A stretch of 64,000 nt of DNA from Simonsiella muelleri ATCC 29453 (GTDB taxonomy: Bacteria; Pseudomonadota; Gammaproteobacteria; Burkholderiales; Neisseriaceae), in contig NZ_CP019448.1 in NCBI RefSeq assembly GCF_002951835.1, positions 806,001 through 870,000 on the forward strand, in the 5' to 3' direction. Every line of letters begins with the position of its first letter. Position 1 is the stretch's first letter. Made by a program: the position numbers and the translations under genes. Under the pieces are notes generated by a model, which was given only the letters and a program-made list of their open reading frames with translations, was not told the DNA's origin and made no database searches. Below, one piece after another: positions 1-8,099 of this stretch.

Positions 1-306
1 TTTGCGAATGCAGGCTTCAATCACGAAGCTGCAGAAGAAGTGGCCGTGTTGGCAAATGAAGCCATTCGCTTATCTGAACGCCATGCTTTATTGATTAAAA
101 ATAATTTGAATATTTATCAGAATGCTTGGGGCTTGTGTGATCCAACTGGACAAAGTGAACTCACGTTCTTCCCTATCTATATCAAAGACACCAAAGTTAT
201 TTTAGTAACCGGTGGTGTACCACAATTGCACAAAGAAGCATTTGTGGCTTTGGTACGTTTGCTTTATCAGACGAATGATCCTGCTGGCTTCGGTATGGCT
301 GCTTAA
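1..306 (+). CDS. 3' end of a conserved-looking hypothetical gene (partial)
   Basis: The reading frame is open from the first base and stops at 304-306, so the gene begins outside the window. A GTG at 40 is only an internal codon, because in-frame sequence upstream continues without a stop. The visible 101 residues are a compact, soluble-looking C-terminus with alternating hydrophobic stretches and no membrane segment or recognisable motif. It lies 24 bases upstream of the Roadblock/LC7 gene on the same strand, so the two are probably co-transcribed and may work together. I do not recognise the family and assign no function. Confidence 0.7.
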   Translation, partial: FANAGFNHEAAEEVAVLANEAIRLSERHALLIKNNLNIYQNAWGLCDPTGQSELTFFPIYIKDTKVILVTGGVPQLHKEAFVALVRLLYQTNDPAGFGMAA

Positions 307-330
307 TATAAATTTTGATTGGAAAATAAA

Positions 331-696
331 ATGCATGCACAACTTTTAACGTCTATATTGAGTGATTTAAATAGCTCTTCTGTGGATATCACTTCTTCTG
401 CTGTGATTTCTACCGATGGTTTGCCTGTCGCACATTTATTACCTGCCAATATTGATGCTGACCGTATCGGTGCGATGTCTGCGGCTCTTTTAGCTTTGGG
501 TAACCGAACTGCACAAGAATTGGCTTGTGGTGAACTGGAACAAGTCATTGTTAAAGGCAAATTGGGCTATACATTGCTGATTCAAGCAGGTGGTACAAAC
601 GTGTTGTGCTTAACCGCAAAAGAAAGTGCAAAATTGGGCTTGATTTTGTTGGACGCACGCCGTGCTGCGCGTAGCATTATTGATGTAACCAAATAA
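331..696 (+). CDS. Roadblock/LC7-domain protein
   Basis: A protein of about 121 residues that fits the Roadblock/LC7 fold: an N-terminal helix, a strand with 'AVISTDGLPVA', a central helix (IGAMSAALLALGNRTAQEL), then strands and a C-terminal helix with 'LGLILLDARRAARSI'. Bacterial members usually act with small GTPases (MglA-like) or as dimeric regulators of polarity or signalling. No GTPase gene is visible nearby. A TTG at 319 is in frame, but the ATG at 331, preceded by a GGAA at about 8 bases, is the better start. It follows the partial gene by 24 bases and is closed by two terminator-like hairpins downstream. The family call is good; the cellular role is unknown. Confidence 0.75.
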   Translation: MHAQLLTSILSDLNSSSVDITSSAVISTDGLPVAHLLPANIDADRIGAMSAALLALGNRTAQELACGELEQVIVKGKLGYTLLIQAGGTNVLCLTAKESAKLGLILLDARRAARSIIDVTK

Positions 697-720
697 TTGC
701 TGATGAATCGTTGAAATAAA

Positions 721-765
721 ATTATCAGAATTGTGAAATCACAAGAATTCTGATAATTTTGTTTT
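721..765 (+). terminator. AT-rich hairpin terminator after the Roadblock gene
   Basis: A perfect 12-bp inverted repeat, ATTATCAGAATT at 721-732 and AATTCTGATAAT at 746-757, is followed by TTTGTTTT. It lies 25 bases after the Roadblock stop codon. Confidence 0.65.
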
Positions 766-772
766 GATTCAT

Positions 773-816
773 AAAAAGCAGCCTGAAAACATATGTCTGT
801 TTTCAGGCTGCTTTTT
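773..816. terminator. Bidirectional terminator built from two opposed DUS copies
   Basis: A perfect 19-bp inverted repeat (773-791 and 798-816) with a 6-base loop. Each arm contains GCAGCCTGAAAA or its complement and ends in a run of five A or T. It sits between the convergent Roadblock gene and the copper-chaperone gene, so it can terminate both. Paired uptake sequences acting as terminators are well known in Neisseriaceae. Confidence 0.8.
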
Positions 817-825
817 ATTTGTTTA

Positions 826-1305
826 TTAATGTTGATGTGCGCCAGCCGCGTGTCCTGCATGATTATGCTGCATAGCCTGCATCTCTTTCACGGTTACATT
901 CACGGTCGTGCTGCTGCCATCTTTGAATTTTAATGTGAGTGGAAATTTTTTCCCTGCGCTGAATGTTGTTTTCAAATCAAAAAACATAATGTGATATGAA
1001 CCTGGTTTTAATTCAACCACTTGATTAGCAGGTAATGGAATGCCATCTTTAACTTCAACCATGCGCATCACGCCATTGTCATTTACATGCGTGTGCAATT
1101 CAGTGCGCGTGGCGATATTGGGTTTGACGCTTGCACCGATTAATACATTGGGTGTGGCATCGGTATTTTTCAGCGTAACGAACGCACCACTTTGTTGAAC
1201 ACCAGATACTACGGCACGAGCATAAGCATTAGTCGCTTGCACGCCTTTAGCCAAAACAGGTTGCGCCAACAAAGTAGCAGCTAAAATCAGAGCGAATTTT
1301 TTCAT
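826..1305 (-). CDS. PCu(A)C-family periplasmic copper chaperone (DUF461)
   Basis: A 159-residue protein with a Sec signal peptide (about residues 1-19, ending LAKG) and the copper-binding pattern of the PCu(A)C family: an H-M site in 'ELHTHVNDNGVMRMVEV' and a downstream H-x-M in 'GSYHIMFFDL'. The C-terminus is rich in His and Met (MQHNHAGHAAGAHQH), a likely second metal site. Family members deliver Cu(I) to the CuA or CuB centre of respiratory oxidases in the periplasm; the Neisseria homologue is AccA. It stands alone on the minus strand, separated from galE by a short-repeat element. Confidence 0.9.
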   Translation of the reverse strand: MKKFALILAATLLAQPVLAKGVQATNAYARAVVSGVQQSGAFVTLKNTDATPNVLIGASVKPNIATRTELHTHVNDNGVMRMVEVKDGIPLPANQVVELKPGSYHIMFFDLKTTFSAGKKFPLTLKFKDGSSTTVNVTVKEMQAMQHNHAGHAAGAHQH

Positions 1306-1415
1306 TTTATTAATCCTTATGTGCGGAGAAAAATTTTCCTAAAGTATAACACGAATTCAAAATGTATTTTTGCGCTAAATCAAATTTCAGGCTGCCTGAA
1401 AATTCATTAGTATAT

Positions 1416-1519
1416 TTAGAACTCGTGTTCATCACCTTAATGGCTTGCTTTTATCGCCTTTGTACTCGCAAACATTATTAATAAAATCAAGTTATCAGTC
1501 TGACGAACACTGGTTCTTA
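1416..1519. repeat. Short inverted-repeat element, family B (copy 1)
   Basis: The ends are related inverted repeats: left TAGAACTCGTGTTCATCA, right TGACGAACACTGGTTCTTA. The interior (AATGGCTTGCTTTTATCGCC, then AATAAAATCAAGTTATCA) closely matches the element at 9598-9737. Fragments of the same family are visible at 2560-2577 (AATCTTAATGGCTTG) and at 41750-41773 next to recA. The right end runs into the galE stop codon. It has no coding capacity and resembles a MITE. It is clearly distinct from the Correia-like family. Confidence 0.7.
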
Positions 1520-2533
1520 ATCATCATAACCATTTGGATTGTGCGATTGCCAACGCCATGCATCTGACATCATGGTGGATAAATCACGTTCAGCACGCCA
1601 ACCAATTTCATTGGCGGCTTTGGCTGGATTGGCGTAACACGCCGCAATGTCGCCAGCTCGGCGCGGTTTGATGGCGTAAGGGACTGATTTACCTGATGCT
1701 TGTTCAAACGCTTTTACAATGTCTAATACAGAATAACCCGTACCTGTGCCCAAGTTATAAATATGCACACCTGCAGTTTTGGCTTTTTTATCAAGGGCTT
1801 TTAGGTGCCCAATTGCTAAATCCACCACGTGAATGTAGTCGCGTATGCCTGTGCCATCTGGTGTGTTGTAGTCGTTACCGAATACCGCCAATTCTTTCAA
1901 TTTGCCAGCTGCGACTTGGCAGACATAGGGCAGTAAATTGTTGGGAATGCCATTGGGCTGTTCGCCGATTTTGCCGCTTGCGTGTGCGCCGATGGGGTTG
2001 AAATAGCGCAAAATAATCACGCTCCAATCGGGATTGGCGTGTTGCAAGTCCATCATCATGCGTTCCATCATGTATTTTGATGTACCATAGGGATTGGTTG
2101 TGCCGCCTGTTTGACTGGATTCAGTAATGGGTACAACGGCTGGATCGCCGTAAACTGTTGCCGATGAACTGAAAACGATGCTACGTACGCCGGCTTTTTG
2201 CATTTCTTCCAATAAAATAAGGCTGCCTGAAACATTATTATCATAATAACGAAGCGGTTGTGCTACGCTTTCGCCGACTGCTTTTAGGGCGGCAAAATGA
2301 ATCACGCTGTCAATTTTATTTTCCGTAAAAATTTTTTGTAACAGAGATTTATCACGAATATCGCCTTCAAAAAATGTGGGTTGTTTACCAGTGATTTCTT
2401 TGATGCGCTGCAAAACTTTAGGCGATGAATTGGATAAATTATCCAAAATAATCGGATTGTGTCCCACATTCAGTAATTCCACAACCGTATGTGAACCGAT
2501 GAAACCCATTCCGCCAGTAACCAAAATATTCAT
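1517..2533 (-). CDS. galE: UDP-glucose 4-epimerase
   Basis: A 338-residue short-chain dehydrogenase-type epimerase interconverting UDP-glucose and UDP-galactose, supplying galactose for lipooligosaccharide. The N-terminus has the NAD-binding GGMGFIGSH motif (residues 7-15). The catalytic Tyr/Lys pair is in 'NPYGTSKYMMERM', and the RYFNPIGAH segment typical of GalE is present. The ATG at 2533 is preceded by AAGGAAATTAAT. Length matches the usual 338-340. The stop codon lies inside the end of a short repeated element. One DUS is read in frame as 'SGSL'. Confidence 0.95.
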   Translation of the reverse strand: MNILVTGGMGFIGSHTVVELLNVGHNPIILDNLSNSSPKVLQRIKEITGKQPTFFEGDIRDKSLLQKIFTENKIDSVIHFAALKAVGESVAQPLRYYDNNVSGSLILLEEMQKAGVRSIVFSSSATVYGDPAVVPITESSQTGGTTNPYGTSKYMMERMMMDLQHANPDWSVIILRYFNPIGAHASGKIGEQPNGIPNNLLPYVCQVAAGKLKELAVFGNDYNTPDGTGIRDYIHVVDLAIGHLKALDKKAKTAGVHIYNLGTGTGYSVLDIVKAFEQASGKSVPYAIKPRRAGDIAACYANPAKAANEIGWRAERDLSTMMSDAWRWQSHNPNGYDD

Positions 2534-2596
2534 ATTAATTTCCTTGTGTTGATTAAATAATCTTAATGGCTTGAGCTTTTCAGGTAGCCTGAAACT

Positions 2597-3136
2597 TTAT
2601 TTAACAACCAAACTGGCTTGGTGTGTTGCCGCTAGTTTTACATAATGATTGGCAGAATAACGCAAAAATTCTTTCTCTTGCACCGTCAATTCGCGCACTT
2701 TTTGTACAGGCGAACCCATGTATAAATAGCCACTTTCTAAGCGTTTACGCGGTGGTACGAGACTTGCCGCACCAATCATGACATCATCTTCAATGATGAC
2801 ATCGTCCAAAATCGTGCTGTGCATGCCCACTAAAACGCGGTTGCCAATCGTGCAACCATGCAGCATAACCATGTGTCCAATGGTTACATCATCGCCGATA
2901 GTCAGTGGCGAACCATTTGGTTTATCAGCATTTTTATGAGAAACGTGCAGCATAGATAAATCCTGAACGCTGCTGCGCTTGCCAATGTGAATGCTGTTTA
3001 CATCGCCACGAATCACAGCGTTCATCCACACCGATGATTGTTCACCAATGACCACATCGCCAATCACGACAGCCGTGTCATCAACAAATGCGGTCGCATC
3101 AATTTGGGGAGAATGAGGGGGATAAGGTCGGAGCAT
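2597..3136 (-). CDS. Gamma-carbonic-anhydrase-like hexapeptide protein
   Basis: A 179-residue left-handed beta-helix protein of the YrdA/CaiE/PaaY type: repeated hexapeptides (VVIGDV-VIGEQS-SVWMNA-VIRGDV) through residues 20-130. His residues in 'LHVSHKN' and 'IGHMVMLHGC' correspond to the zinc ligands of gamma-carbonic anhydrases. Family members may hydrate CO2 or act as acyltransferases, and many have no proven activity. It lies upstream of galE on the same strand with a 63-base gap that contains a DUS variant. The family is firm, the substrate is not. Confidence 0.85.
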   Translation of the reverse strand: MLRPYPPHSPQIDATAFVDDTAVVIGDVVIGEQSSVWMNAVIRGDVNSIHIGKRSSVQDLSMLHVSHKNADKPNGSPLTIGDDVTIGHMVMLHGCTIGNRVLVGMHSTILDDVIIEDDVMIGAASLVPPRKRLESGYLYMGSPVQKVRELTVQEKEFLRYSANHYVKLAATHQASLVVK

Positions 3137-3198
3137 TTTGTGAATTCCTTATGAAAAATTATTTTTTCAGGCTGCCTGAAAATTTATTGAAATGATTT

Positions 3199-3816
3199 TT
3201 AGCTTTTTAACCAACGGTCTAACATGGAAACAATATCGCCTTGGTTATTGGGTTTGTCTGTGGTGGTTTCGGGTTGGACTTCGGGGTTGGTTGGGGTATT
3301 GAGTACAATTGATGGTTGGGGTAAAGGCGAGGGAGTTGCGCCGTCAATGGTGTGTTCATCAGTGGGGAGTATGGGTGGGTCAAGGGGTGTTTTTTCAGCA
3401 ATATCTTGAATTTGCTTGGCAAATTTTTTGACTTCGGTCAACATCATACCACGTCCAATGTGGTTAGAAAATAAAAACGCCAAAACATGATTGGGATTAA
3501 AATTTAATCGTACATAAACTTGAGTATGATCAGCACCTTTGAGGGTTAGTTTTTGAAAATATTCTTCATCTGGATTAATGTTTTCGTGGTATTTGAAATA
3601 ATCCGCCAATGCCAAAATATGTTTGCCATTGAATAAATCAATCACGGCGAGCGTCATGAGATTCATCATTTCATCGTCATTGGGTTGTTGCAGGCTGGGA
3701 TAAAAATATTCGCCCAATCTGACGGTAGAGCGCAAATCAATATACGCAGCGGCTTCACATTCTGGGCTATTGTGTAATGTTTTATGCAAAATGGAATTAA
3801 AAATAGTTTGATTCAT
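3199..3816 (-). CDS. Hypothetical protein with a Pro/Thr-rich tail
   Basis: A 205-residue protein I do not recognise. Residues 1-140 form a compact alpha/beta domain with 'AAAYIDLRSTVRLGEYF' near the start and a closing helix 'LTEVKKFAKQIQDI'. This order loosely resembles a Roadblock/LC7-like dimerisation domain, but that is only inference. Residues 141-195 are low complexity, rich in Pro, Thr, Asn and Gln. The end, 'DIVSMLDRWLKS', looks like a short amphipathic helix. No signal peptide or membrane segment is seen. Confidence 0.65.
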   Translation of the reverse strand: MNQTIFNSILHKTLHNSPECEAAAYIDLRSTVRLGEYFYPSLQQPNDDEMMNLMTLAVIDLFNGKHILALADYFKYHENINPDEEYFQKLTLKGADHTQVYVRLNFNPNHVLAFLFSNHIGRGMMLTEVKKFAKQIQDIAEKTPLDPPILPTDEHTIDGATPSPLPQPSIVLNTPTNPEVQPETTTDKPNNQGDIVSMLDRWLKS

Positions 3817-3928
3817 GGCATTCTCTTAATTAAATAGGGGGACACTATTTTAAAGGATAATGAGCTTGTATGTGTATGTAATGTGTATTAATATTTTAAT
3901 TTTTATTGTAATGAGTATTGGTTAAAAA

Positions 3929-3997
3929 ATGAGTGATAAAGAGATTATATTAAAACCGATTAATCGTGTCGTGCAACCAACTGATGCGGAAATTTAA
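3929..3997 (+). other. Probable original 5' end of the lipase gene, cut off by an in-frame TAA
   Basis: An ATG at 3929 opens a 22-codon frame (MSDKEIILKPINRVVQPTDAEI) that ends at TAA 3995-3997. After the TAA the same frame continues without a break (LQPITDDSIGYAAPVAQTTDE) into the lipase frame at 4079. The simplest reading is that the secreted lipase once began here and has acquired a nonsense codon at codon 23. Confidence 0.6.
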
Positions 3998-4078
3998 CTT
4001 CAACCCATTACCGATGATTCGATTGGTTATGCTGCACCTGTCGCTCAAACCACTGATGAAACTGTCGATACAAGTGGC

Positions 4079-5890
4079 GTGAATTGGTGGGGCTTTTTGG
4101 GTGGGCTTGTCGGTGTGGGTGGCTTGGCAGCGATTGGGCTGGGTGGTGGTTCGGGTGGTAATTCGGGTGGTGATTCGAGTGTGGCGAGCGACAAAATGCC
4201 AACCAACACCGACACAAGTAATACCACACCAAGTACACAAGCCAGTACCGTAGAATCTACCGTGATTCGTGCTTATTACTTGAATCAGGATACCGCCAAA
4301 TTTTCAGGCAGCCTGAATAATCCATTTAATACAGGCAGCCTGAAATACACAGGTAAAGCCGTTTATGGCAATGGTTTGAAAGCCAATGGCGGTTATGAGA
4401 ATGTGGTGGTGGCGTTTCGCGGTACGAAAGGAATCAGAGACATCATTTCTGATATTGGCGTATTGTGTGATAAAAAAATTGATGAGGTGGAATATTTTGA
4501 AACGCTTGCCGATAATATGATGCAAAAATACAAACCTGACCATGTGTATACCACTGGGCATTCATTGGGTGGTTACTTGGCACAATATTTTGCGTCTTAT
4601 ACCATGCAGCAAACGGCTGAACGTAGAGAAGTATTTGAACACAGTGCCATTTTTAATCCCGCAAAATTAACCACTAATGCTGGTGGTGTATTAGATAAAG
4701 CGGAATTGATGCACCAAATCGGTTGGGTTGATGATAGCGATTCTTCGCAGGCAGCAATTCGCTTGCATCAAAGTGATTCCTATGTGATTCAAAAGGAATT
4801 TGTTGCGTTTGGTGCAAGCACATTACTAGGGCAACTAGGAACATTATTCTTTCCTGGTTTAGGAACTTATGTTAATGCAACGATGATTGATAGTTTTCAT
4901 AAAGACTCTCAAACTAATCACAGTAAAAATAATTTTTATCAAAATAATAATAAGTTAAAAGATATTTTTACTAAAGGCTATCGCACCGATGCATATTATC
5001 AAAAACAAGATTCAGATAGAGACGGTTTAACCGATGTCCAAGAAAAACATTTGGGTACAGACAGCCAATCAGCAACCTTGCTTAATGGCACAGACACCGA
5101 TAACGATGGTTTTTCAGATTTGCTGGAAATTAAAATGGGGCATGATTTCATGAATCAGGCTGATTATGTGAATTTGCAACCGTATTACGACATCAAAACC
5201 AATGAGAAAGAAATTTTATCGTTGGTAACCACTGAAACCGAATCAGGGAAATTTATTTCGGCAGTGGGTATAGAAATGTCGGCGCAAGTGCAAGATAATC
5301 ATTTGGTTTATTTGCCTACTGCCAACAGCAAAATCGATTTAACTTGGGCGCAGGCCAATTGGCAAGAATGGAAAGATTCAGGCAGCCTGATGATTCAAGG
5401 AACGACTGTTGCTGATAAATTACAAGGTAGTGGCAAAACCGAAATTTTGTGGGGTGGAAAAGGTGATGACGTATTGGACGGTTTTGCTGGTAACGATACC
5501 TTAATTGGTGGTGCAGGCAATGATTGGTTACGTGGTGGCGATGGTAACGATATTCTAATTGGTGGTGCAGGAAATGACACGTTACATAGCGGTGCTGGTG
5601 CTGATATTTTTGTTTTAAATCAATCGGGCGCGGATACAATTGTGGCGTTTGAATCGGGTGTAGATAAGTTGAATGTGAGCGAGTTTCGTGGTTTATTGGC
5701 GGATAATGGCGAAAATTTCGCGTGGTTAAATGTGTTCAGTGAAACCCGCGTACAAGGAAAATCTGCGCTGATATTTAACACCGATACCAACACACTTTCC
5801 TATCAAGATAAATCGGGTAATTTGAGTGCCATCGTACGGTTTGACAACGATATATCGGCTGATGCGGTAAGCAGTGCCTTGATTGGCTAA
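4079..5890 (+). CDS. RTX-type secreted lipase/esterase with class 3 lipase-like fold (5' end possibly interrupted)
   Basis: From a GTG at 4079 the product is 603 residues. A Gly-rich hydrophobic stretch near the N-terminus is followed by an alpha/beta-hydrolase domain with 'VAFRGTKG' and the nucleophile elbow GHSLGG (Ser about residue 162). Next come two thrombospondin-type-3-like calcium loops (DSDRDGLTD, DTDNDGFSD; about 310-350), then hemolysin-type repeats (GGAGNDTL, GGDGNDIL; about 460-510) and a C-terminal domain with 'ADIFVLNQSGADTI'. This order is typical of proteins exported by a type I secretion system. The GTG has no convincing ribosome site, and the frame extends upstream past a stop to an ATG at 3929. 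The gene may therefore be silenced or need readthrough. No secretion genes are in the window. Confidence 0.8.
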   Translation: MNWWGFLGGLVGVGGLAAIGLGGGSGGNSGGDSSVASDKMPTNTDTSNTTPSTQASTVESTVIRAYYLNQDTAKFSGSLNNPFNTGSLKYTGKAVYGNGLKANGGYENVVVAFRGTKGIRDIISDIGVLCDKKIDEVEYFETLADNMMQKYKPDHVYTTGHSLGGYLAQYFASYTMQQTAERREVFEHSAIFNPAKLTTNAGGVLDKAELMHQIGWVDDSDSSQAAIRLHQSDSYVIQKEFVAFGASTLLGQLGTLFFPGLGTYVNATMIDSFHKDSQTNHSKNNFYQNNNKLKDIFTKGYRTDAYYQKQDSDRDGLTDVQEKHLGTDSQSATLLNGTDTDNDGFSDLLEIKMGHDFMNQADYVNLQPYYDIKTNEKEILSLVTTETESGKFISAVGIEMSAQVQDNHLVYLPTANSKIDLTWAQANWQEWKDSGSLMIQGTTVADKLQGSGKTEILWGGKGDDVLDGFAGNDTLIGGAGNDWLRGGDGNDILIGGAGNDTLHSGAGADIFVLNQSGADTIVAFESGVDKLNVSEFRGLLADNGENFAWLNVFSETRVQGKSALIFNTDTNTLSYQDKSGNLSAIVRFDNDISADAVSSALIG

Positions 5891-6077
5891 GGAATTGTTT
5901 CAGGCAGCCTGAATAATCAGTATGAATTTTGGTTTTACGTTACAGTGTAGCAAATAAGTAACAGAGATACCTTTGTGAAATTCTATTTTTTGATAATTAT
6001 TAAGAAATAAAATATTTATATTTCAATTATTTATTTTTAAGATATTTAAATTTAGGTGTTCTACAAAGGTTTTGGCA

Positions 6078-6121
6078 GATTTAGTTTTCTATAACTAAAT
6101 CTTTGTATTTTTTTTTTTTTT
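6078..6121 (+). terminator. Hairpin terminator with a long T tract downstream of the lipase
   Basis: GATTTAGTT (6078-6086) and AACTAAATC (6093-6101) form a perfect 9-bp stem. TTTGTA and then 14 consecutive T (6108-6121) follow. This is a good Rho-independent terminator for the plus strand. The rest of 5891-6077 is AT-rich, with one DUS at 5899-5913 and no gene. Confidence 0.7.
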
Positions 6122-6128
6122 GTGCTAG

Positions 6129-6977
6129 GGGCTATTGACAATTCAAAAAAAGAGGCAAAGGATTTAAGATATTGTTTCCACGCAACCATCCCAAACCTTT
6201 GCCATGTCCCGAAACACGCTTACAAATGAAACATGGTCAAGACTGTTGCCTATTTTGAAACAGCTTGGCATTTATCGCAAGAAAAATTTACGCAAAACAG
6301 TAGAAGGTATCCTATTTCGCTTACGTACAGGCTGCCAATGGGCTGATATACCTAGTTATTTTGGTAAAGCAAACAGCCTTTACCAAAGTTTCAATCGCTG
6401 GTCTAAACGCGGTATTTTTACCCGATTATTCAAACATTTGGTAGATACACCCGATATGGAATGGGTCTTTATGGACGGTAGCCATATCCGCGTTCATCAA
6501 CACGGTATGGGTAAACAATCCATTACGCATCAAGCTGTTGGTAAGAGTATCGGTGGTCATACGTCTAAAATTCATTTAGCGGTTGATGCTTGTGGTAATC
6601 CAATTGAATTTATCATTACAGCTGGTAATGTAAATGATATTGTTGTTGCGCCTGATTTATTGGCACAATTGGATTTAAGTGATAATGAAACCGTGTGTGC
6701 TGATAGGGGTTTTGACAGTGATACTTTTCGTCGGTTAATTCAGTCTAAACAAAGTAAAGCCAATATTCCATATAAGAAAAATAGAGAACATCTTAATGTG
6801 GGCACAGATTGGTATTTATATAAAATCAGGCACTTGGTAGAAAACGCTTTTGCACGATTAAAGCATTTTCGTGCGCTGGCAACACGGTACGATAAATTAA
6901 AACGTAATTATGAAAGTACTGTATCATTAGCTTGTGCTTTGATTTGGTTGAAATTATAGCTAAAATGTCATTAGCCC
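6129..6977 (+). mobile_element. IS5-family insertion sequence, copy 1 (849 bp)
   Basis: The ends are imperfect inverted repeats, GGGCTATTGACAATT on the left and, on the complement of the right, GGGCTAATGACATTT. They are flanked by CTAG on both sides (6125-6128 and 6978-6981). CTAG fits the 4-bp YTAR target preference of the IS5 group. A second copy with the same length, ends and transposase lies at 39798-40646. The element has landed about 114 bp upstream of the surface-lipoprotein start codon. Confidence 0.9.
6204..6959 (+). CDS. IS5-family transposase (copy 1)
   Basis: A 251-residue DDE transposase with an N-terminal DUF4096-like region ('LRKTVEGILFRLRTGCQWADIP'). The DDE residues lie in 'VFMDGSHIRV', 'VCADRGFDSD' and the C-terminal 'RHLVENAFARLKHFR' (Y-(2)-R-(3)-E-(6)-K signature). 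It is a single uninterrupted frame, so the element is probably active. The protein is identical to that of copy 2 at 39873-40628. The ATG at 6204 is 75 bases inside the left end. Confidence 0.93.
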   Translation: MSRNTLTNETWSRLLPILKQLGIYRKKNLRKTVEGILFRLRTGCQWADIPSYFGKANSLYQSFNRWSKRGIFTRLFKHLVDTPDMEWVFMDGSHIRVHQHGMGKQSITHQAVGKSIGGHTSKIHLAVDACGNPIEFIITAGNVNDIVVAPDLLAQLDLSDNETVCADRGFDSDTFRRLIQSKQSKANIPYKKNREHLNVGTDWYLYKIRHLVENAFARLKHFRALATRYDKLKRNYESTVSLACALIWLKL

Positions 6978-7094
6978 CTAGAATATTACCCAGTTCTTAG
7001 AAATTCTTGCGATGATTTGAATCATGCCAGTGTATAAATCAGGTTTTTGCAGGAAGTTTATTTATTTTGTTAATTAATTAAAGGGAATAAAATA

Positions 7095-8015
7095 ATGGTA
7101 AATTTAAAGCTTTCAGTAATCGCTACCGCAATGGTTTTTGCATTAACGGCATGTGGTAGTAGTGGCGATAGCAGTGGTGCTGGTTTTGGAAGAGTGAATT
7201 TTAATTCAAATAGCCAATCTGCTGCCAATAGTGCAACCAATAATGGTACAACTAAAACGTCAGGTTTTACATTGAATAAAGGCAAAACCACCAATACGGC
7301 AAATACAAGTACCAATACAGTAGGTAAAACAACCACGCCTACCCCAGCTAATACAGCAACCACAAAGCCAGCAGTACAAGCAAATACAAATAATGGTTTG
7401 GCATTAATCGGTTACGATAGAAATGGTGTAAATGTGAGTCCAGTTGCCATCAGCAGTGCAGATTTAAACAAAGTAACGATTGATGGTACTGAGGTTACTT
7501 TGTCGCAACCAGGTATTTCAGCAGGTACATTTACCACTATCAGCAACAATACAAAAGAGACTATTGCCAGTGGTCGTGCCTTGAGTTATAGCCGTATTGG
7601 TGCGTATCGTGATTTTAATGATGCACAAGGCAGAAACCCATCTTTTACTTTTGTAGTAGGTAGCGTTACACCAACTGCACAAGTGCCAACTTCTGGTCAA
7701 GCAACGTATGATGGTTTATCTTTAGTGAGCATTGTAGGAGGTGGAGCATTTTCAAAAGGGACATCTAATTTCAATGTGGATTTTGGTAGCAAAAAAATTA
7801 TGGGTACAGTGAAAGCGAATTCGGATGTGACTATTGTGCCATTAGAAGGTAAAATTGATGGCGCATCTTTCAGTGGTACCAAAGATGGTGTTAATATGAG
7901 TGGTCAGTTCTATGGTCCGCAAGCGGCTGAGTTGGGTGGTGTATTCAATGGTACACAACAAAATGGTAGTACATTTAATGAGTTAATGGGTGTGTTTGGT
8001 GCCACAAAACAATAA
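7095..8015 (+). CDS. TbpB-like surface lipoprotein, probable Slam substrate
   Basis: A 306-residue lipoprotein: signal peptide with lipobox LTAC (Cys 20), then a Ser/Gly anchor and a Thr/Asn-rich flexible segment (about 25-105). A beta-rich domain follows, ending in the barrel signature of transferrin-binding-protein-B-like proteins ('GKIDGASFSG', 'MSGQFYGPQAAELGGVFNG'). Slam-dependent lipoproteins of Neisseria and relatives (TbpB, LbpB, HpuA, fHbp) share this kind of barrel. This protein is too short to be TbpB or LbpB and I cannot match it to a named one. The Slam gene follows by 84 bases. The ATG is preceded by AAAGGGAATAAAATA. Ligand unknown. Confidence 0.85.
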   Translation: MVNLKLSVIATAMVFALTACGSSGDSSGAGFGRVNFNSNSQSAANSATNNGTTKTSGFTLNKGKTTNTANTSTNTVGKTTTPTPANTATTKPAVQANTNNGLALIGYDRNGVNVSPVAISSADLNKVTIDGTEVTLSQPGISAGTFTTISNNTKETIASGRALSYSRIGAYRDFNDAQGRNPSFTFVVGSVTPTAQVPTSGQATYDGLSLVSIVGGGAFSKGTSNFNVDFGSKKIMGTVKANSDVTIVPLEGKIDGASFSGTKDGVNMSGQFYGPQAAELGGVFNGTQQNGSTFNELMGVFGATKQ

Positions 8016-8034
8016 TTAATTCTTTATTAGCGAT

Positions 8035-8069
8035 AAAACTCGCTTGGCTTTTAGCTGGGCGGGTTTTTT
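8035..8069 (+). terminator. Hairpin between lipoprotein and Slam genes
   Basis: AAAACTCGC (8035-8043) pairs with GCGGGTTTT (8059-8067, one G-T pair) and a T run follows. It could lower transcription of the Slam gene relative to its substrate. A DUS lies just after it at 8074-8088. Confidence 0.55.
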
Positions 8070-8099
8070 ATGTTTCAGGCAGCCTGAAAGAATAAAAAC

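Noticed and set aside
4304..4561. Minus-strand ORFs across the lipase gene
   Set aside because: Shadows of the coding strand with no signal or motif; the plus-strand frame has clear domains.
6108..6121. T14 tract before IS5 copy 1 as a sure phase-variable promoter
   Set aside because: It directly follows a perfect hairpin after the lipase gene and is explained by a terminator; kept only as a secondary possibility.
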